Of a DNA stretch of 47,175 bases, positions 35,284 to 44,086 are shown one piece after another. The position numbers and the translations under genes are program-made. Numbering within the stretch: the first letter of the stretch is position 1; each line of letters begins with the position of its first letter. The notes under the pieces were generated by a model, which saw only the letters and a program-made list of their open reading frames with translations, was not told the DNA's origin and ran no database searches. Source of the DNA: Bin22 sp034428635 (GTDB lineage Bacteria > Chloroflexota > Dehalococcoidia > Lucifugimonadales > UBA3495); NCBI GenBank assembly GCA_034428635.1, contig DAOUHR010000099.1, positions 1 through 47,175 of the forward strand, read 5' to 3'.

Positions 35284-36736
35284 TATTACAACGACAGTTC
35301 AAGGTGGGACAGTCCGAGATGCGTACAAAGCGGACCAGCGCTTGGCGTGGGAGCGGCCGGCTCGCTCGTTGCTACACTGCGTATGCTTCAGCCATCGCAG
35401 CAGTTCATCCGGCCCGAACCGGTCCCGGGGCAGCATCTACCGCACTACCCTGTAGACTTGGGGACGGGTGATCCGGGGCATCTTTTTCCCCTCAAGCCTG
35501 CTGCAGGCTCAGCAGGAAGGCTCCCGCCACCAGGCACAGGACCACGTGATGATGCCAGCCTGCCCAAGTGCGGGTCTCATATTCGTCCATCCCCACGTCG
35601 CCCTTTTCCGTCTCAAACTCCGTTTCGATGCGCCACCTGGAACCGCCCACGTATGCCAGGGTCTCCAACGGCGTATCCTCCGTAGCATTGGACAGGTAAT
35701 AGCGGGGTTCGCTGCCGTCCAGGTTCCGGCGGCAGACGGCCCAGACCTCCTCGCCGGGCTTGCGCCTCTTGGTGGCCCGCACCCGCTGGGCGTTGAACCG
35801 GTAAATCCTGGGCCCCTGACTCCCCTGGGCCACCGTTATCTCCCGCCAGGCATCCTCGGGAAGCAGCCGGCTGCTCCATGGTGCGCCGCTGTCCGGCCAC
35901 CAGCCTGGGCTTGGGAGGGCCACCCCGTCCTTGGTAGACCGGAGGGGTCCACTCGGGCTCCACCGGCCACACGGTAAAGCCGGCAGGTACGTCCAGAACG
36001 TACTTCATCCCCAGGGCTGCCAACCCGTCTCGGAAGGAGGGCGACATGCCGAAGGCGTCGTCGGCAGCGATCCACCCGGCCTTCAGATGGCCCAGGTCCA
36101 CTGCCCGCTCCAGCAGCTCCAACGCCAACTCCGTCTTCGACCGGTGGCTCCGCCGCTCCTCTGGAACCCAAGCCGCCGCACAACGGTCCTCGTCCGAGGT
36201 CCAACTCTCCGGCAGATACAGGCGCTTGTCCACCAGCGCCCGGCCCAACGGGCTTACGTAGGCCAGGAACATCCCTGCCTGGCAGTTGGCCACCTTGCCC
36301 AGCCGGCCGCAGTACTGCCGGGCCACTCCCGCCGACTTCCTCCCCTGCTTGGGAAAGTCGCTGCCGTCCAGCGGCCACACGCCCTCAGGATGCTCCAGTT
36401 TGGGAGCCAGGTACTCCTGCAGCCGCCCTATGACAGCGTCATCGTCCCAGGGAGAGTCGGTGAGCAACCGCTGCATCCCCCGAGCCGACTCGGGAACCGT
36501 CTCCGACAGATTCTCGGCGTTTCGGCGCTCCCCGGATTGCACCAGCAGGGCTTGCAGAAAATGGCCGCTGCGCTCCCGGGTCTCCCCGCGGCCAAACAGC
36601 CCAGCGAAGTAAGCGTGATACTCCTGAAAGGCCTGATATACCTGCTCGAAAGCCGCCGCATCCACTTCCCTGCCTCACCCGATCAAGCCTTCCCCAACCT
36701 CCCACTGATCTTATCACGCCAACTGTCGTTGTAATG
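35284..36736. mobile_element. Complete IS701-family element with CTAG target duplication
   Basis: The ends are TATTACAACGACAG at 35284-35297 and its inverse, with one mismatch, at 36723-36736. Both are flanked by CTAG (35280-35283 and 36737-36740). A four-base YTAG duplication is characteristic of the IS701 family. The element is 1453 bp and carries one transposase gene on the minus strand. It sits between the replication operon and the cargo genes. Confidence 0.92.
35492..36665 (-). pseudogene. IS701-family transposase with one frameshift
   Basis: From 36665 the product reads MDAAAFEQVYQAFQEYHAYF, with the DDE motifs VWPLDGSDFPKQGRKSAG and GWIAADDAFGMSPSFRDGL. Near 35868, in ATGGAGCAGCCGGCTGCTT, one extra base moves the frame. 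The correct continuation is RLLPEDAWREITVAQGSQGP, RVRATKRRKPGEEVW and finally GSRWRIETEFETEKGDVGMD, which holds the last catalytic Glu. The remaining frame ends at 35492. All domains are present, so a single base restores a full 390-residue transposase. Confidence 0.85.
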
Positions 36737-36818
36737 CTAGCGGGGAATGGCAACGACTATTTGACTCCGGAGACTTTCATTCACAATACTACTGGCAATA
36801 CCTCTTTGGGAGGTAGCG

Positions 36819-37166
36819 ATGGCGAGGACCAAACTGCTCGGGTATAGATGTGAGAGGTGCAGCCACGAGTGGGTGCCGCGCGAATCTGACCAAGAACCGA
36901 GGGTATGCCCAAAGTGCAAGAGTCCATATTGGGATACGCCTTCTCAAACTAATCAACCTTACGATGTCTTCAAGGTTGCCATAGAGAAGACACTGCAAGA
37001 ATCAGGTAAGGCTTTGACATGGACGGAAATCCGAACGATCTCCGGGTTGCGCCAGAAATTCCCAAACAATAAGAGCCATTTCAGCAGGTGTCCGGGACCG
37101 TCAACCGCCATGCCAGAGCTTGACACGCGAACAGAGGGCCGCCGCCGCGAGCAAGTCGCGGGCTAA
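36819..37166 (+). CDS. Zinc-ribbon plus winged-helix-like small protein, probably 3' altered
   Basis: ATG 36819 (gggaggtagc upstream) opens MARTKLLGYRCERCSHEWVP. A zinc ribbon of C-x2-C and C-x2-C type (YRCERCSHEW, RVCPKCKSPYW) occupies residues 9-37. It is followed by YDVFKVAIEKTLQESGKALT and WTEIRTISGLRQKFPNNK, which looks like a short winged-helix domain. After residue about 86 the composition changes (SHFSRCPGPSTAMPELDTRT). I think the native ending has been replaced by a rearrangement near 37075, though this cannot be proven. The first two-thirds are a plausible DNA- or RNA-binding protein of unknown role. It is 79 bases from the IS701 end. Confidence 0.55.
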   Translation: MARTKLLGYRCERCSHEWVPRESDQEPRVCPKCKSPYWDTPSQTNQPYDVFKVAIEKTLQESGKALTWTEIRTISGLRQKFPNNKSHFSRCPGPSTAMPELDTRTEGRRREQVAG

Positions 37167-37235
37167 GGCTTGATCAGCGCAGCTTCCTGATACCGATTCT
37201 CGCTTGCGCAAGCTATTTGAGTCAGACTTTCAATA

Positions 37236-37640
37236 ATGCATTTTATTGCTACTTGGCTGCGGAGGGAATTCGACGTGGACACAGACGTTGCCAACGTGGG
37301 CGCGGAAAATCCAGCCCGCCTGCTGGACCTATCCACGAGCAGGGTGCAAACCACGTACCAACCCGGGTACGTGATCGATGGAGGCTACGTCATACTGGGT
37401 ACGACAGAGGACGCCCTAGAAGACGTGGTTGCCGTCCTCAATGGCGAGGACACAGCATTATCAGCCAGTGAAGGACACAGAATGGTAATTGAATTGCTGC
37501 CTGTCAACGCTGCTACGGTTCTATGGATTGACCTTAATGCGGTAGTTGACGAATTTGAACCGGACGAATAACAAATGACCAGGGACCAATACCGGCTCGT
37601 CAGGCGAGCTACAGCCGCCTTGGCCCTTGCAGAATATTGA
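37236..37640 (+). pseudogene. C-terminal fragment of a DUF3352-like protein, with in-frame TAA
   Basis: The frame from 37236 encodes YVIDGGYVILGTTEDALEDV, then VLWIDLNAVVDEFEPDE and a TAA at 37569-37571. It continues in the same frame with QMTRDQYRLVRRATAALALA to a TGA at 37640. This order resembles the C-terminal end of DUF3352 proteins, secreted or membrane proteins of about 550 residues frequent in Chloroflexota and Cyanobacteria. Only the last 130 residues remain, without the signal sequence and the main domain. The assignment is by eye and moderate. Confidence 0.45.
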
Positions 37641-37700
37641 GAGCGAGGCACCTACAGAATCAAAATGGTCCTCACCTTGTTGCCAGAGTAGGCCTCGCAA

Positions 37701-38258
37701 CTACCAAGGGAGTGTCCGAACTCTCCAACTCTGGAACCATTCCGGCACCGTGAACTGCCAGGGTAGAAAGCCCGTCTCGATAAAGCCCGCCACTATCAGG
37801 ACTCCGATGACCACGAACAACAAGCCGAGCCAGATAAGCGCTACCCGCCACCAGCTAATGATGGCCCTGCGGGCCTCGCCAAAATCGCCGGTACCTGGGA
37901 CGACAACGAGGCCGCCCAACATCCCAGCCAGGAACCAAAATGCGACCAGGATCCACTCCCAGACGATGCGCAAGAATCCCGTGAGAGTAACCGAACGGAG
38001 CCGAGGACGGGGACGAAACCCGCCCCCTCGACGGGGCGGATCACCAACCACAGAAGACCGGCTCCCGCGACCCTGCCTTTCATTGATCTCCGTAGGGAGC
38101 CCCTCACCTCGTCGCCCGCGGGACGAAGACGAGCCGGACCGCCCCGTCGACTGCCCATCCCGGCCGGAGCCCAGACAGACCGGACAACGGATTTGCCGTC
38201 CATCGTGGCCGCGGGCTATTCGCCCGCGGCCATTGCAAGTTATACAAACCCTGTTCAT
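37701..38258 (-). CDS. Two-TM membrane protein with DnaJ-type zinc ribbon
   Basis: ATG 38258 (gaggagatgcagagttg upstream) gives 185 residues. The N-terminus carries CITCNGRGRI and IRCPVCLGSGRDGQ, two CxxCxGxG-like repeats as in the DnaJ zinc finger. A Ser/Arg-rich charged linker follows (residues 40-90), then two hydrophobic segments, IVWEWILVAFWFLAGMLGGL and VALIWLGLLFVVIGVLIVAG. The function is unknown; the fingers probably face the cytoplasm. It is divergent from the CAP-domain gene, with 119 bases between the starts, where both promoters must lie. Confidence 0.65.
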   Translation of the reverse strand: MNRVCITCNGRGRIARGHDGRQIRCPVCLGSGRDGQSTGRSGSSSSRGRRGEGLPTEINERQGRGSRSSVVGDPPRRGGGFRPRPRLRSVTLTGFLRIVWEWILVAFWFLAGMLGGLVVVPGTGDFGEARRAIISWWRVALIWLGLLFVVIGVLIVAGFIETGFLPWQFTVPEWFQSWRVRTLPW

Positions 38259-38377
38259 CAACTCTGCATCTCCTCGCACCGCATGTTTGCCCAGCTCCCA
38301 GGGCACTGCCGACGCTAACAGGATACCAGCAGCTCAATCAGGGATCTTGAGACCATCTTTAGGTTAAGATTGGGCCC

Positions 38378-39664
38378 GTGAAATTGACCTCGAATATCCA
38401 TTGCTGCCACTGCGGAGCGTTGGCAAGGAGCGATGCCAACTACTGCATAAGGTGCGGCTTGGCGTTGGATCAGGGACGGCCAAGCCCATTGAAGCAGCTA
38501 TTCAGAGGGTTGTCGACACTCGGGAAGTGGGTCTTGGGAGTGGGGTTGGTTGTTGGCGCCCTCCTGATCTTAGGGGGCTATGAGGAGTTTAGCTACTATC
38601 CGGAACCCGACACCACCTCCACCCCTGTCTACAAGCGAAACCTGGAAGCCAAGAACTACATGCTGGAGTTGGTCAACGAGGCCCGGGGCCAGGCCGGCGC
38701 TCCCCCTGTAACTCTCGGGACAAACGTCGCGGCACAGCTTCACGCCGAGCAGGGCGTGGAGGAATGCACGACCAGCCATTGGGACAGATACGGCTTGAAG
38801 CCCTACATGCGGTACTCTCTGGCGGGCGGCTCAAACCACAACGCCGAGAACATAGCGACTTACTTCACTTGCGTAGACGGCGAAACCGAAGGTGCCTTTT
38901 CCTGGTCGCTTCTGTTCGACCACGATGTTGAAACCGCAGTAGAAGACGCCGTCCAGGGACTGCTGGACAGCCCAGGGCACCGGGAAACTTTGTTGGAGCC
39001 GGACTATTCCGTCATGAACGCCGGCGTCTCCTGGAACAAACAGGCATTCAACATTGTCCAGCAATTTGAGACCGACTTCGTTGAGTTTAGCAAAGGGCCG
39101 GAATTGAAGGACGGGGTTCTGGAAATGGAAGGCCATACCAAGGAACTGCCGGACTTCGACGGCGACTATCAACTATTGGCACTCATTTACTACGACTCAC
39201 CACTGGTCCGACTACGCCCTAACCAATTGGTAAGAACGAGCTGCTACAGCCAGGGAGACCCCATCGTGGTGATAAGGCAACCCGCGCCACCGGGAAGGAG
39301 ATATGAGGACAAAGCACTGAGCTTTCGGGAGAATTTGGAAACCTGTCCCGATCCCTACAGGATCAGCGGAAAGGTTCCATCCCCTACTTCCGTGGAAGAC
39401 GTGGAACGCCTGAGTGACAGGGCGGACAGGGCTGTAAGGGAGACAGAAGTCGACATCAATATCGAATTCGTCGAAGCAGACGAGTGGGCTACTGATGGGA
39501 ACGGCTTTCAAGTGATTGCGGACCTGTCGAACGTGGTTGGAGAACCCGGAATATACACAGTGCTTCTGGCGCTACTTCAATCGGATGAAGTTAGCCATTC
39601 GTTTGCAGAAAAGTCGTTTTTCCATGATGTGAAACCACCGCGATACTACGCAAGTGCCCAATGA
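38378..39664 (+). CDS. Zinc-ribbon, TM-anchored CAP (SCP/PR-1) domain protein
   Basis: This 428-residue protein starts at 38378 (MKLTSNIHCCHCGALA). A zinc ribbon (CCHCG and YCIRCGLAL) precedes a transmembrane helix (about residues 48-66, WVLGVGLVVGALLILGG). The extracellular part is a CAP domain: MLELVNEARGQAGAPPVTLG, CTTSHWDRYGLKPYMRYSLA, HNAENIA and GLLDSPGHRETLLEPDY give the four CAP signature blocks with the His and Glu residues of the conserved cavity. The C-terminal 200 residues are not recognised. CAP proteins act outside the cell, with lipid-binding or protease-like roles proposed. The frame is intact; it is not obviously part of an operon. Confidence 0.82.
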   Translation: MKLTSNIHCCHCGALARSDANYCIRCGLALDQGRPSPLKQLFRGLSTLGKWVLGVGLVVGALLILGGYEEFSYYPEPDTTSTPVYKRNLEAKNYMLELVNEARGQAGAPPVTLGTNVAAQLHAEQGVEECTTSHWDRYGLKPYMRYSLAGGSNHNAENIATYFTCVDGETEGAFSWSLLFDHDVETAVEDAVQGLLDSPGHRETLLEPDYSVMNAGVSWNKQAFNIVQQFETDFVEFSKGPELKDGVLEMEGHTKELPDFDGDYQLLALIYYDSPLVRLRPNQLVRTSCYSQGDPIVVIRQPAPPGRRYEDKALSFRENLETCPDPYRISGKVPSPTSVEDVERLSDRADRAVRETEVDINIEFVEADEWATDGNGFQVIADLSNVVGEPGIYTVLLALLQSDEVSHSFAEKSFFHDVKPPRYYASAQ

Positions 39665-39745
39665 GTGACAGTGGTAATGGCCCAGTGACCCCCTGCCCTG
39701 AAGCCAATTACCATGAGCACCAACGGAACACCAAAGGAGCAGAAC

Positions 39746-40057
39746 ATGACCATCACCGCGGAGCTGACCGAACAGGGCCAGGAACTAATCCTGGATCGCC
39801 CGAACAAGCACCTTAACTTTTAAGTACCCTTCCAGCAGGTATGGGCCAAGCCCATCACGGACATGTACGACAACTTCTTCCTGATGGTGTGGGTAATCTA
39901 CAAAGGTGACTCCCAGGACCTGGACATTCCCCTGCCAAACTCCTTCGATCCGTACATCATGGAAGAACTCCAAAGCATGGGGATCGAGGCCACCCTGCCC
40001 ATCTCCTACGTCCCGGCCAACGAGGCCGACCAGCTGGGAGAGCCATGGACCCGCTAG
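39746..40057 (+). pseudogene. Small partner of the HEPN gene, split by one TAA
   Basis: ATG 39746 follows aaaggagc with good spacing and opens MTITAELTEQGQELILDRPN. An in-frame TAA (39821-39823) comes after KHLNF. The frame then continues as VPFQQVWAKPITDMYDNFFL, VIYKGDSQDLDIPLPNSFDP and ANEADQLGEPWTR to the TAG at 40055. Without the TAA it would be a 103-residue acidic protein. Its last bases overlap the HEPN start, so the two form a toxin-antitoxin-like or other two-gene unit. I do not recognise its family. Confidence 0.5.
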
Positions 40058-40494
40058 AACTCATCAACACCAGCCGGCGACTGACCGGAGGGCAACCAAT
40101 CAAGGAACACCTGCGCCGCGCCGTCAGCACGGCCTACTATGCCATGTTCCACGCCCTGGCAGCGTCCAACGCCGACCTCATAGTGGGCGCCAGAAAACCA
40201 GCTAACCAAGATGACTGGACTAGAACCTACCGGTCCCTCAGGAACGCCCGGGCCGGCAGCATGCTGCAGAACTGGCCCCACCTCTTCAGCCAACCAGTAC
40301 GCAATTTCGCCGTCATCATTGACGGCATGAAGAACCAACGAGAAGAAGCCGACTATAATCCGAACGCCAGCTTCTCCCAGCAACAGGCCGTAAACAGCAT
40401 CAGCCGGGCCGAACAGGCCATCATCGACTTCAACGCAACCCCGCACCAGGAACGCTCGATGGTCGCCGTCGCCACCCTGACCGGGCAACGCTGA
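40045..40494 (+). CDS. HEPN-domain protein
   Basis: This 149-residue protein contains LRRAVSTAYYAMFHALAASN, then QREEADYNPNASFSQQQAVN and AEQAIIDFNA. This is the pattern of small HEPN-fold proteins (a helical bundle with the R-x-A-D-Y box) that occur as nuclease toxins or nucleic-acid-binding partners. The strict R-x4-6-H catalytic motif is not clear, so RNase activity is uncertain. The start (ATGGACCCGCTAG) overlaps the stop of the upstream small gene by 13 bases. The frame is intact. Confidence 0.72.
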   Translation: MDPLELINTSRRLTGGQPIKEHLRRAVSTAYYAMFHALAASNADLIVGARKPANQDDWTRTYRSLRNARAGSMLQNWPHLFSQPVRNFAVIIDGMKNQREEADYNPNASFSQQQAVNSISRAEQAIIDFNATPHQERSMVAVATLTGQR

Positions 40495-40719
40495 ACAGAC
40501 AGACAACAACGGCCGGAGACCGGGGAACGCGGCGCTCCTGTGCAAACCCAGCCGCCGGGAATGCCGCTCACTGGACGTAGTAACCCAAGTGGCGGTAAGC
40601 ACAAATCCTGCGCGTCAAACCCTTACTCACCGTTCCCACAGTAACCCGAAACGGTACCCCCATGCCAATTCAGAATACCTACTGAGGGGCCACGAGGAAG
40701 TAAGAAGCCCATTCTAACT

Positions 40720-40896
40720 ATGGCCGCACTGGCCGGTTTAATCGCCTTGCTGACGGCCGTAGTCGCCTGAACCAGCTCGGACCCCGAATTCGACGGTGCG
40801 TACCCCGGCGGTCCGTACGACCTGAACCAGCGGGTCGCGGCGCTTGAAAAAGAGGGGCCTGGCCAGGACTATTCCGTTCCCTTAACAAATTCTTGA
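40720..40896 (+). pseudogene. Possible small membrane protein split by TGA
   Basis: MAALAGLIALLTAVVA is followed by a TGA at 40768-40770 and, in the same frame, TSSDPEFDGAYPGGPYDLNQ, RVAALEKEGPGQDY and a TGA at 40894. A single-TM protein of about 58 residues is plausible but small and unsupported by homology. Confidence 0.3.
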
Positions 40897-40998
40897 GACC
40901 ATGATTTGTGCCAAAACACCAAACGGCCAGAGAGGCCGGGCAAGCTATGCCCGACCTCTCATTGCGGGGCCACGCCGGCCCGGTAAAACCCATCCTCA

Positions 40999-41277
40999 TC
41001 AAGGGTTTACTTTTTCTTCCTCTTCGGATAGGGTTTCCTCCGGTTGACCCGCCATTTGCCGGTTCCGACCTTGCGGATGAAGGTGGAAGCCCAATTTTTT
41101 GGAGATTCCGGTGATAGACCAGAGAACCCATGCTGCCGGAGCCGCTATCGTCATGGCGATGCCGGTGATGGCGATTGGCACCGAGAACCTGAGGGCTCCC
41201 TCAATGGCTACGGCAGCCCCAGCGGCGGCTACCGCCAGGCCGACCCAAAGGGGATTGACCTTCCAGGTTGTCTTCAT
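40999..41277 (-). CDS. Small two-TM membrane protein
   Basis: This 92-residue protein has two hydrophobic helices (about residues 10-26, WVGLAVAAAGAAVAIEG, and 31-53, FSVPIAITGIAMTIAAPAAW) and a charged C-terminus ending EETLSEEEEKVNP. The family is unknown. It stands alone on the minus strand upstream of the HEPN region. Its Ala/Gly-rich helices make homology hard to judge by eye. Confidence 0.5.
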   Translation of the reverse strand: MKTTWKVNPLWVGLAVAAAGAAVAIEGALRFSVPIAITGIAMTIAAPAAWVLWSITGISKKLGFHLHPQGRNRQMAGQPEETLSEEEEKVNP

Positions 41278-41359
41278 GTCGTTTCACCACATGCGAATCC
41301 TAACGGAATGGGCTATCCGCCATGAGCAAACGGACCGCCTTGATTGTAGTTTTCTCCCG

Positions 41360-42072
41360 TTAATGCTCATTGCTTACGGCCGATCGGTGTTGCACCATTT
41401 CTTGCAGCTCTTCAATGGAATAGGGAGGGTTGCGCCGGTGCGCCATCGCGTGGCAATTGGGACAAATGGGCCGAAGGTCTTTGATTGGGTCGACTTTGTA
41501 ACCCTCTCCACAGGCGGCCAGGGGGACCAGGTGATGAACGTGGATGTAGCCCTCTCCTATTGGCCCATAGGCTTCACCGAAATCTAGATCGCAAACGGCG
41601 CATTTAGTCCCGTAGTAGTCCAGGCAAGCTCGGCGGGCGCTAGCGCTTCTTTCGTACACATTCACCGACACCTGATGGGTAGCGCCTTCGCTGTACTCAC
41701 CCGATTGCACGTCGTCGGGACCTTGAAAGAATGTCCCATTGTCTTGGGCGCGGCCAAATTCCCACAGGATTTCCACGGGAACCTTATCCTGCGCGTCAAC
41801 CGGTGTGGCAAGTCCAGCGTATTCGAAGGGTGCAGAGTTGGACTCCCGCCAGAAAAGGTGAATCCTCTTGCCAGGATCCAATAACCGCTGGACACTTGGG
41901 GTCTAAGATGGTAACCAGTCTTGTGGGACCACCGGAACCGGTTTCCCACCCAGCCGTTGTTGTAATCGTGGCCGGTCCGCCCAGCGTCCCCAACATTGGC
42001 AAATATCAGGAACTCGGAATCATGCTCCACGATTCCGGTGTCCCAGTTACCTCCTTTGGAACCTCGTGGCAA
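41360..42072 (-). pseudogene. DUF3427-HNH endonuclease with one frameshift
   Basis: The N-terminal frame reads NWDTGIVEHDSEFLIFANVG, GRTGHDYNNGWVGNRFRWSH, and after one missing T near 41882 (GGTTATTGG for S-G-L-L-D-P) continues in the next frame as DPGKRIHLFWRESNSAPFEY, AGLATPVDA. This is the DUF3427-type DNA-binding or effector domain. A C-terminal HNH nuclease follows: CAVCDLDFGEAYG, YIHVHHLVPLAACGEG and LRPICPNCHAMAHR supply the zinc cysteines and the H-N-H residues. The protein resembles type IV-like, modification-dependent restriction enzymes. The start is uncertain: the frame opens by TTG 42072, and a strong AAAGGAGGT lies just inside it. Confidence 0.7.
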
Positions 42073-42287
42073 TCCCGCCAGTTACTTGACGTCGGGTCTG
42101 CTGTACTTGACGCCCGGTTCGAATGTCAGCATAGGAACAATATCTCCCTCGACCAATACTCTTACTTCACCCTTAAACCACTGGCTTCTATTGAGAGTCC
42201 CCTTCACTTAGTTGGAGGCACTCTGGCGGGAGCAAGCCACTAAGTTTCTATGGAGAGGTGATGCTCTGACAAGGAGAACTCCAACAA

Positions 42288-42707
42288 CTAGCCTACTGCC
42301 ACCAGAGACGAAAGCCCAATCAACACCAGAAGTGGTAGGTATACCAACAAATTACTGGGTCTGACCGCCACCTGCAGTATGCCCTCATCGCGTTTCCCAG
42401 GGATTGATAGGTCCATGCTGAAGTACTGGGGTGCCCCGACCGCCGCCGCCGGTTCTGCTCGGACGTAGTCATAGAGGCCGCGGAAGCGCCGTTCCTGCCG
42501 GAGGTAAGTGGCGTCGAGCCACCATAACGACAATAGGGCAGCGCCTCCTATCAAAGCCAGCGGGGTTTCTGTTGCGGCCGTAAAGGCTATTAGGGCGGCA
42601 GCGGCGGCAACAGCCAGCGACTTAACCGCAAAGGAATGCCGCGCCAGCCTGGCTATAACCGCCTGGATCAACTTCAGATGTTCTATCCGCGCCGTCTCTT
42701 GGTCCAT
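42288..42707 (-). CDS. Two-TM SLATT-like membrane protein, partner of the TIR gene
   Basis: ATG 42707 overlaps the end of the TIR gene by 25 bases. The 139-residue protein starts MDQETARIEHLKLIQAVIAR, has two hydrophobic helices (about residues 28-45 and 47-63, SLAVAAAAALIAFTAAT and LALIGGAALLSLWWLD), then TYLRQERRFRGLYDYVRAE and a third hydrophobic stretch near the C-terminus. This helix-TM-TM-helix arrangement matches a widespread family found with TIR-like proteins and resembles SLATT-type pore-forming effectors. Inference: it is a membrane effector triggered by the TIR product. Confidence 0.68.
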   Translation of the reverse strand: MDQETARIEHLKLIQAVIARLARHSFAVKSLAVAAAAALIAFTAATETPLALIGGAALLSLWWLDATYLRQERRFRGLYDYVRAEPAAAVGAPQYFSMDLSIPGKRDEGILQVAVRPSNLLVYLPLLVLIGLSSLVAVG

Positions 42708-43078
42708 ACTTCGTCTATCTTGGTGTTAATGCGGGGCCATTTCCAGCGAATTCGGTCGTCAACGTTAGACAGGCCGGTGTAAGGCCTTCCCTGAGGTATT
42801 ACCTGAAAGACCGGTTTTCCCATGCCTCGCGCCATGTCAACTTCGATCTTCACGCCGCGAGCGTTGTGCGTGTCTTGCCCAACCAGGACAATGACCAGGT
42901 CACACTCAGCAATGGCGGACTTGGCTTTACGTTTCCACTCCTTGTCGGGGTAATCCTCTTTTAGCGAAAAATTTCGCACTCTGTGCGGTGAGAGTAGTTT
43001 GGATTGCTCGAAAAAATTGTTGCTCAGGTCTTTGTCTTTGTCGAATTCGAAGCTCGCGAATATATCCAAGGTGGCCAT
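42683..43078 (-). CDS. TIR-like (MTH538/DUF1863, ThsB-type) protein
   Basis: This 131-residue protein starts MATLDIFASFEFDKDKDLSN, followed by WKRKAKSAIAECDLVIVLVG and QDTHNARGVKIEVDMARGMG, then KPVFQVIPQG. This is the Rossmann-like TIR fold of the PF08937 group, with Glu of KIEVDMA at the position of the NADase/cyclase glutamate. In Thoeris systems such proteins make an NAD-derived signal that switches on an effector. Here the coupled downstream gene encodes a membrane protein in place of ThsA. The frame is intact and a gggagttaagaaaa precedes the start. The antiviral role is inferred, not shown. Confidence 0.78.
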   Translation of the reverse strand: MATLDIFASFEFDKDKDLSNNFFEQSKLLSPHRVRNFSLKEDYPDKEWKRKAKSAIAECDLVIVLVGQDTHNARGVKIEVDMARGMGKPVFQVIPQGRPYTGLSNVDDRIRWKWPRINTKIDEVWTKRRRG

Positions 43079-43879
43079 TTTTCTTAACTCCCGAAAAGGG
43101 CCGACTGCATCCTGTTCCTAGGGTTCATGGTCCTTTCCACAGGAAAAGCGGGCCCAATAGGGTTGCCTAATCCGTGGACTCTCCCTATTCGCCGGCTTCG
43201 TTTGGAAAATGACCAGCAACCCGGTGGGAGGGCAGTTTCAAGGGCGGTAGATACCTGCAACTGGAACATCAGCAGGTCGATCACAGAGTGAGTCAGCGTT
43301 GGTTGATCTCCAGCGCATTTTTCGGAAGCCTGTCACGGATGAGAGCTCAGACACGAACTGGGCCGCAACAGCGTTTGTAATAACAAAGGTCTACGAAACG
43401 TTCCCCTGGCTGCTCACAAAGTGGTCATATTGCCTCGGCGGGTCCCATCCAGCCACCCTTTTGCCCATCTGTTACAAACTCTAGGCTGGCACAGAAGAGT
43501 GCAGGGGTTGCCAAATTTCCGGTTGAAACCAAGATGACGGGTCTCACCACGTCCGAATTGCCGGAGAGCCTTTGTCCCACGCCAGCAGGCTATAGACCGG
43601 TAGTGTCAGTATGTTGAACAACAGCCATGGTAGCTATGCAGAGGCTCTTGTGTTCTTAGATCCACTACCGGTGGTAGCTGGGCTCTTTTTGAACATTTGC
43701 TCTCCTCATTTTGTTCGCTCGAACTTCCACGACAATAACCAAGTCAGAACGAATAACTGGGGCCAAATCGCATTTCCATTCCACCCAGATAATCTCTCCG
43801 GGTTCGAAAGAAAGGAAGGCACTGCGGCTGGTACTGAAGTATAGTTGTCGCCATGTACAGGAGTACACTTGTTATCTTC
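43079..43879. other. About 800 bp without a confident gene
   Basis: The open frames here are short and inconsistent. One structure stands out: ACCGGTAGTG at 43596-43605 and its inverse CACTACCGGT at 43663-43672, 57 bases apart, upstream of the partition genes' 3' side. GTACACTTGT at 43863-43872 repeats at 44765-44774. Confidence 0.4.
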
Positions 43880-44086
43880 TTAATCCCGTTTTGACAACAA
43901 TCCTTCAATTGCCTCTATCACTAGATTCGTTACCGTACTGTCCTCCTGGGCCGCCAGAACCCTCAGTGTCCTATGCATGTCCGCAGGTATGAGACAATGC
44001 AATTGTACCGTGTCCACTGCCGCCGCCTGTTCGATGAAAGCCTCTTTGGCTCCGGCGCTTACCCGGCTGGGTTTACCTCGCATCAT
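43880..44086 (-). CDS. Ribbon-helix-helix partner protein of ParA
   Basis: ATG 44086 overlaps the ParA stop by 14 bases. The 68-residue protein has a basic N-terminus (MMRGKPSRVSAGAKEAFIEQ) and a C-terminal VQLHCLIPADMHRTLRVLAA, TVTNLVIEAIEGLL, the beta-strand, helix, helix pattern of RHH (CopG/ParG-like) DNA-binding proteins. With a Walker-type ParA and no ParB, this is the usual type Ib plasmid partition pair: the RHH protein binds the centromere, represses the operon and activates ParA. The disordered basic N-terminus fits a ParG-like arginine-finger tail. Confidence 0.72.
   Translation of the reverse strand: MMRGKPSRVSAGAKEAFIEQAAAVDTVQLHCLIPADMHRTLRVLAAQEDSTVTNLVIEAIEGLLSKRD

Noticed and set aside
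42100..42130. ggttcgaatgtc as a possible tRNA T-loop
   Set aside because: No acceptor stem or other arms can be folded around it.
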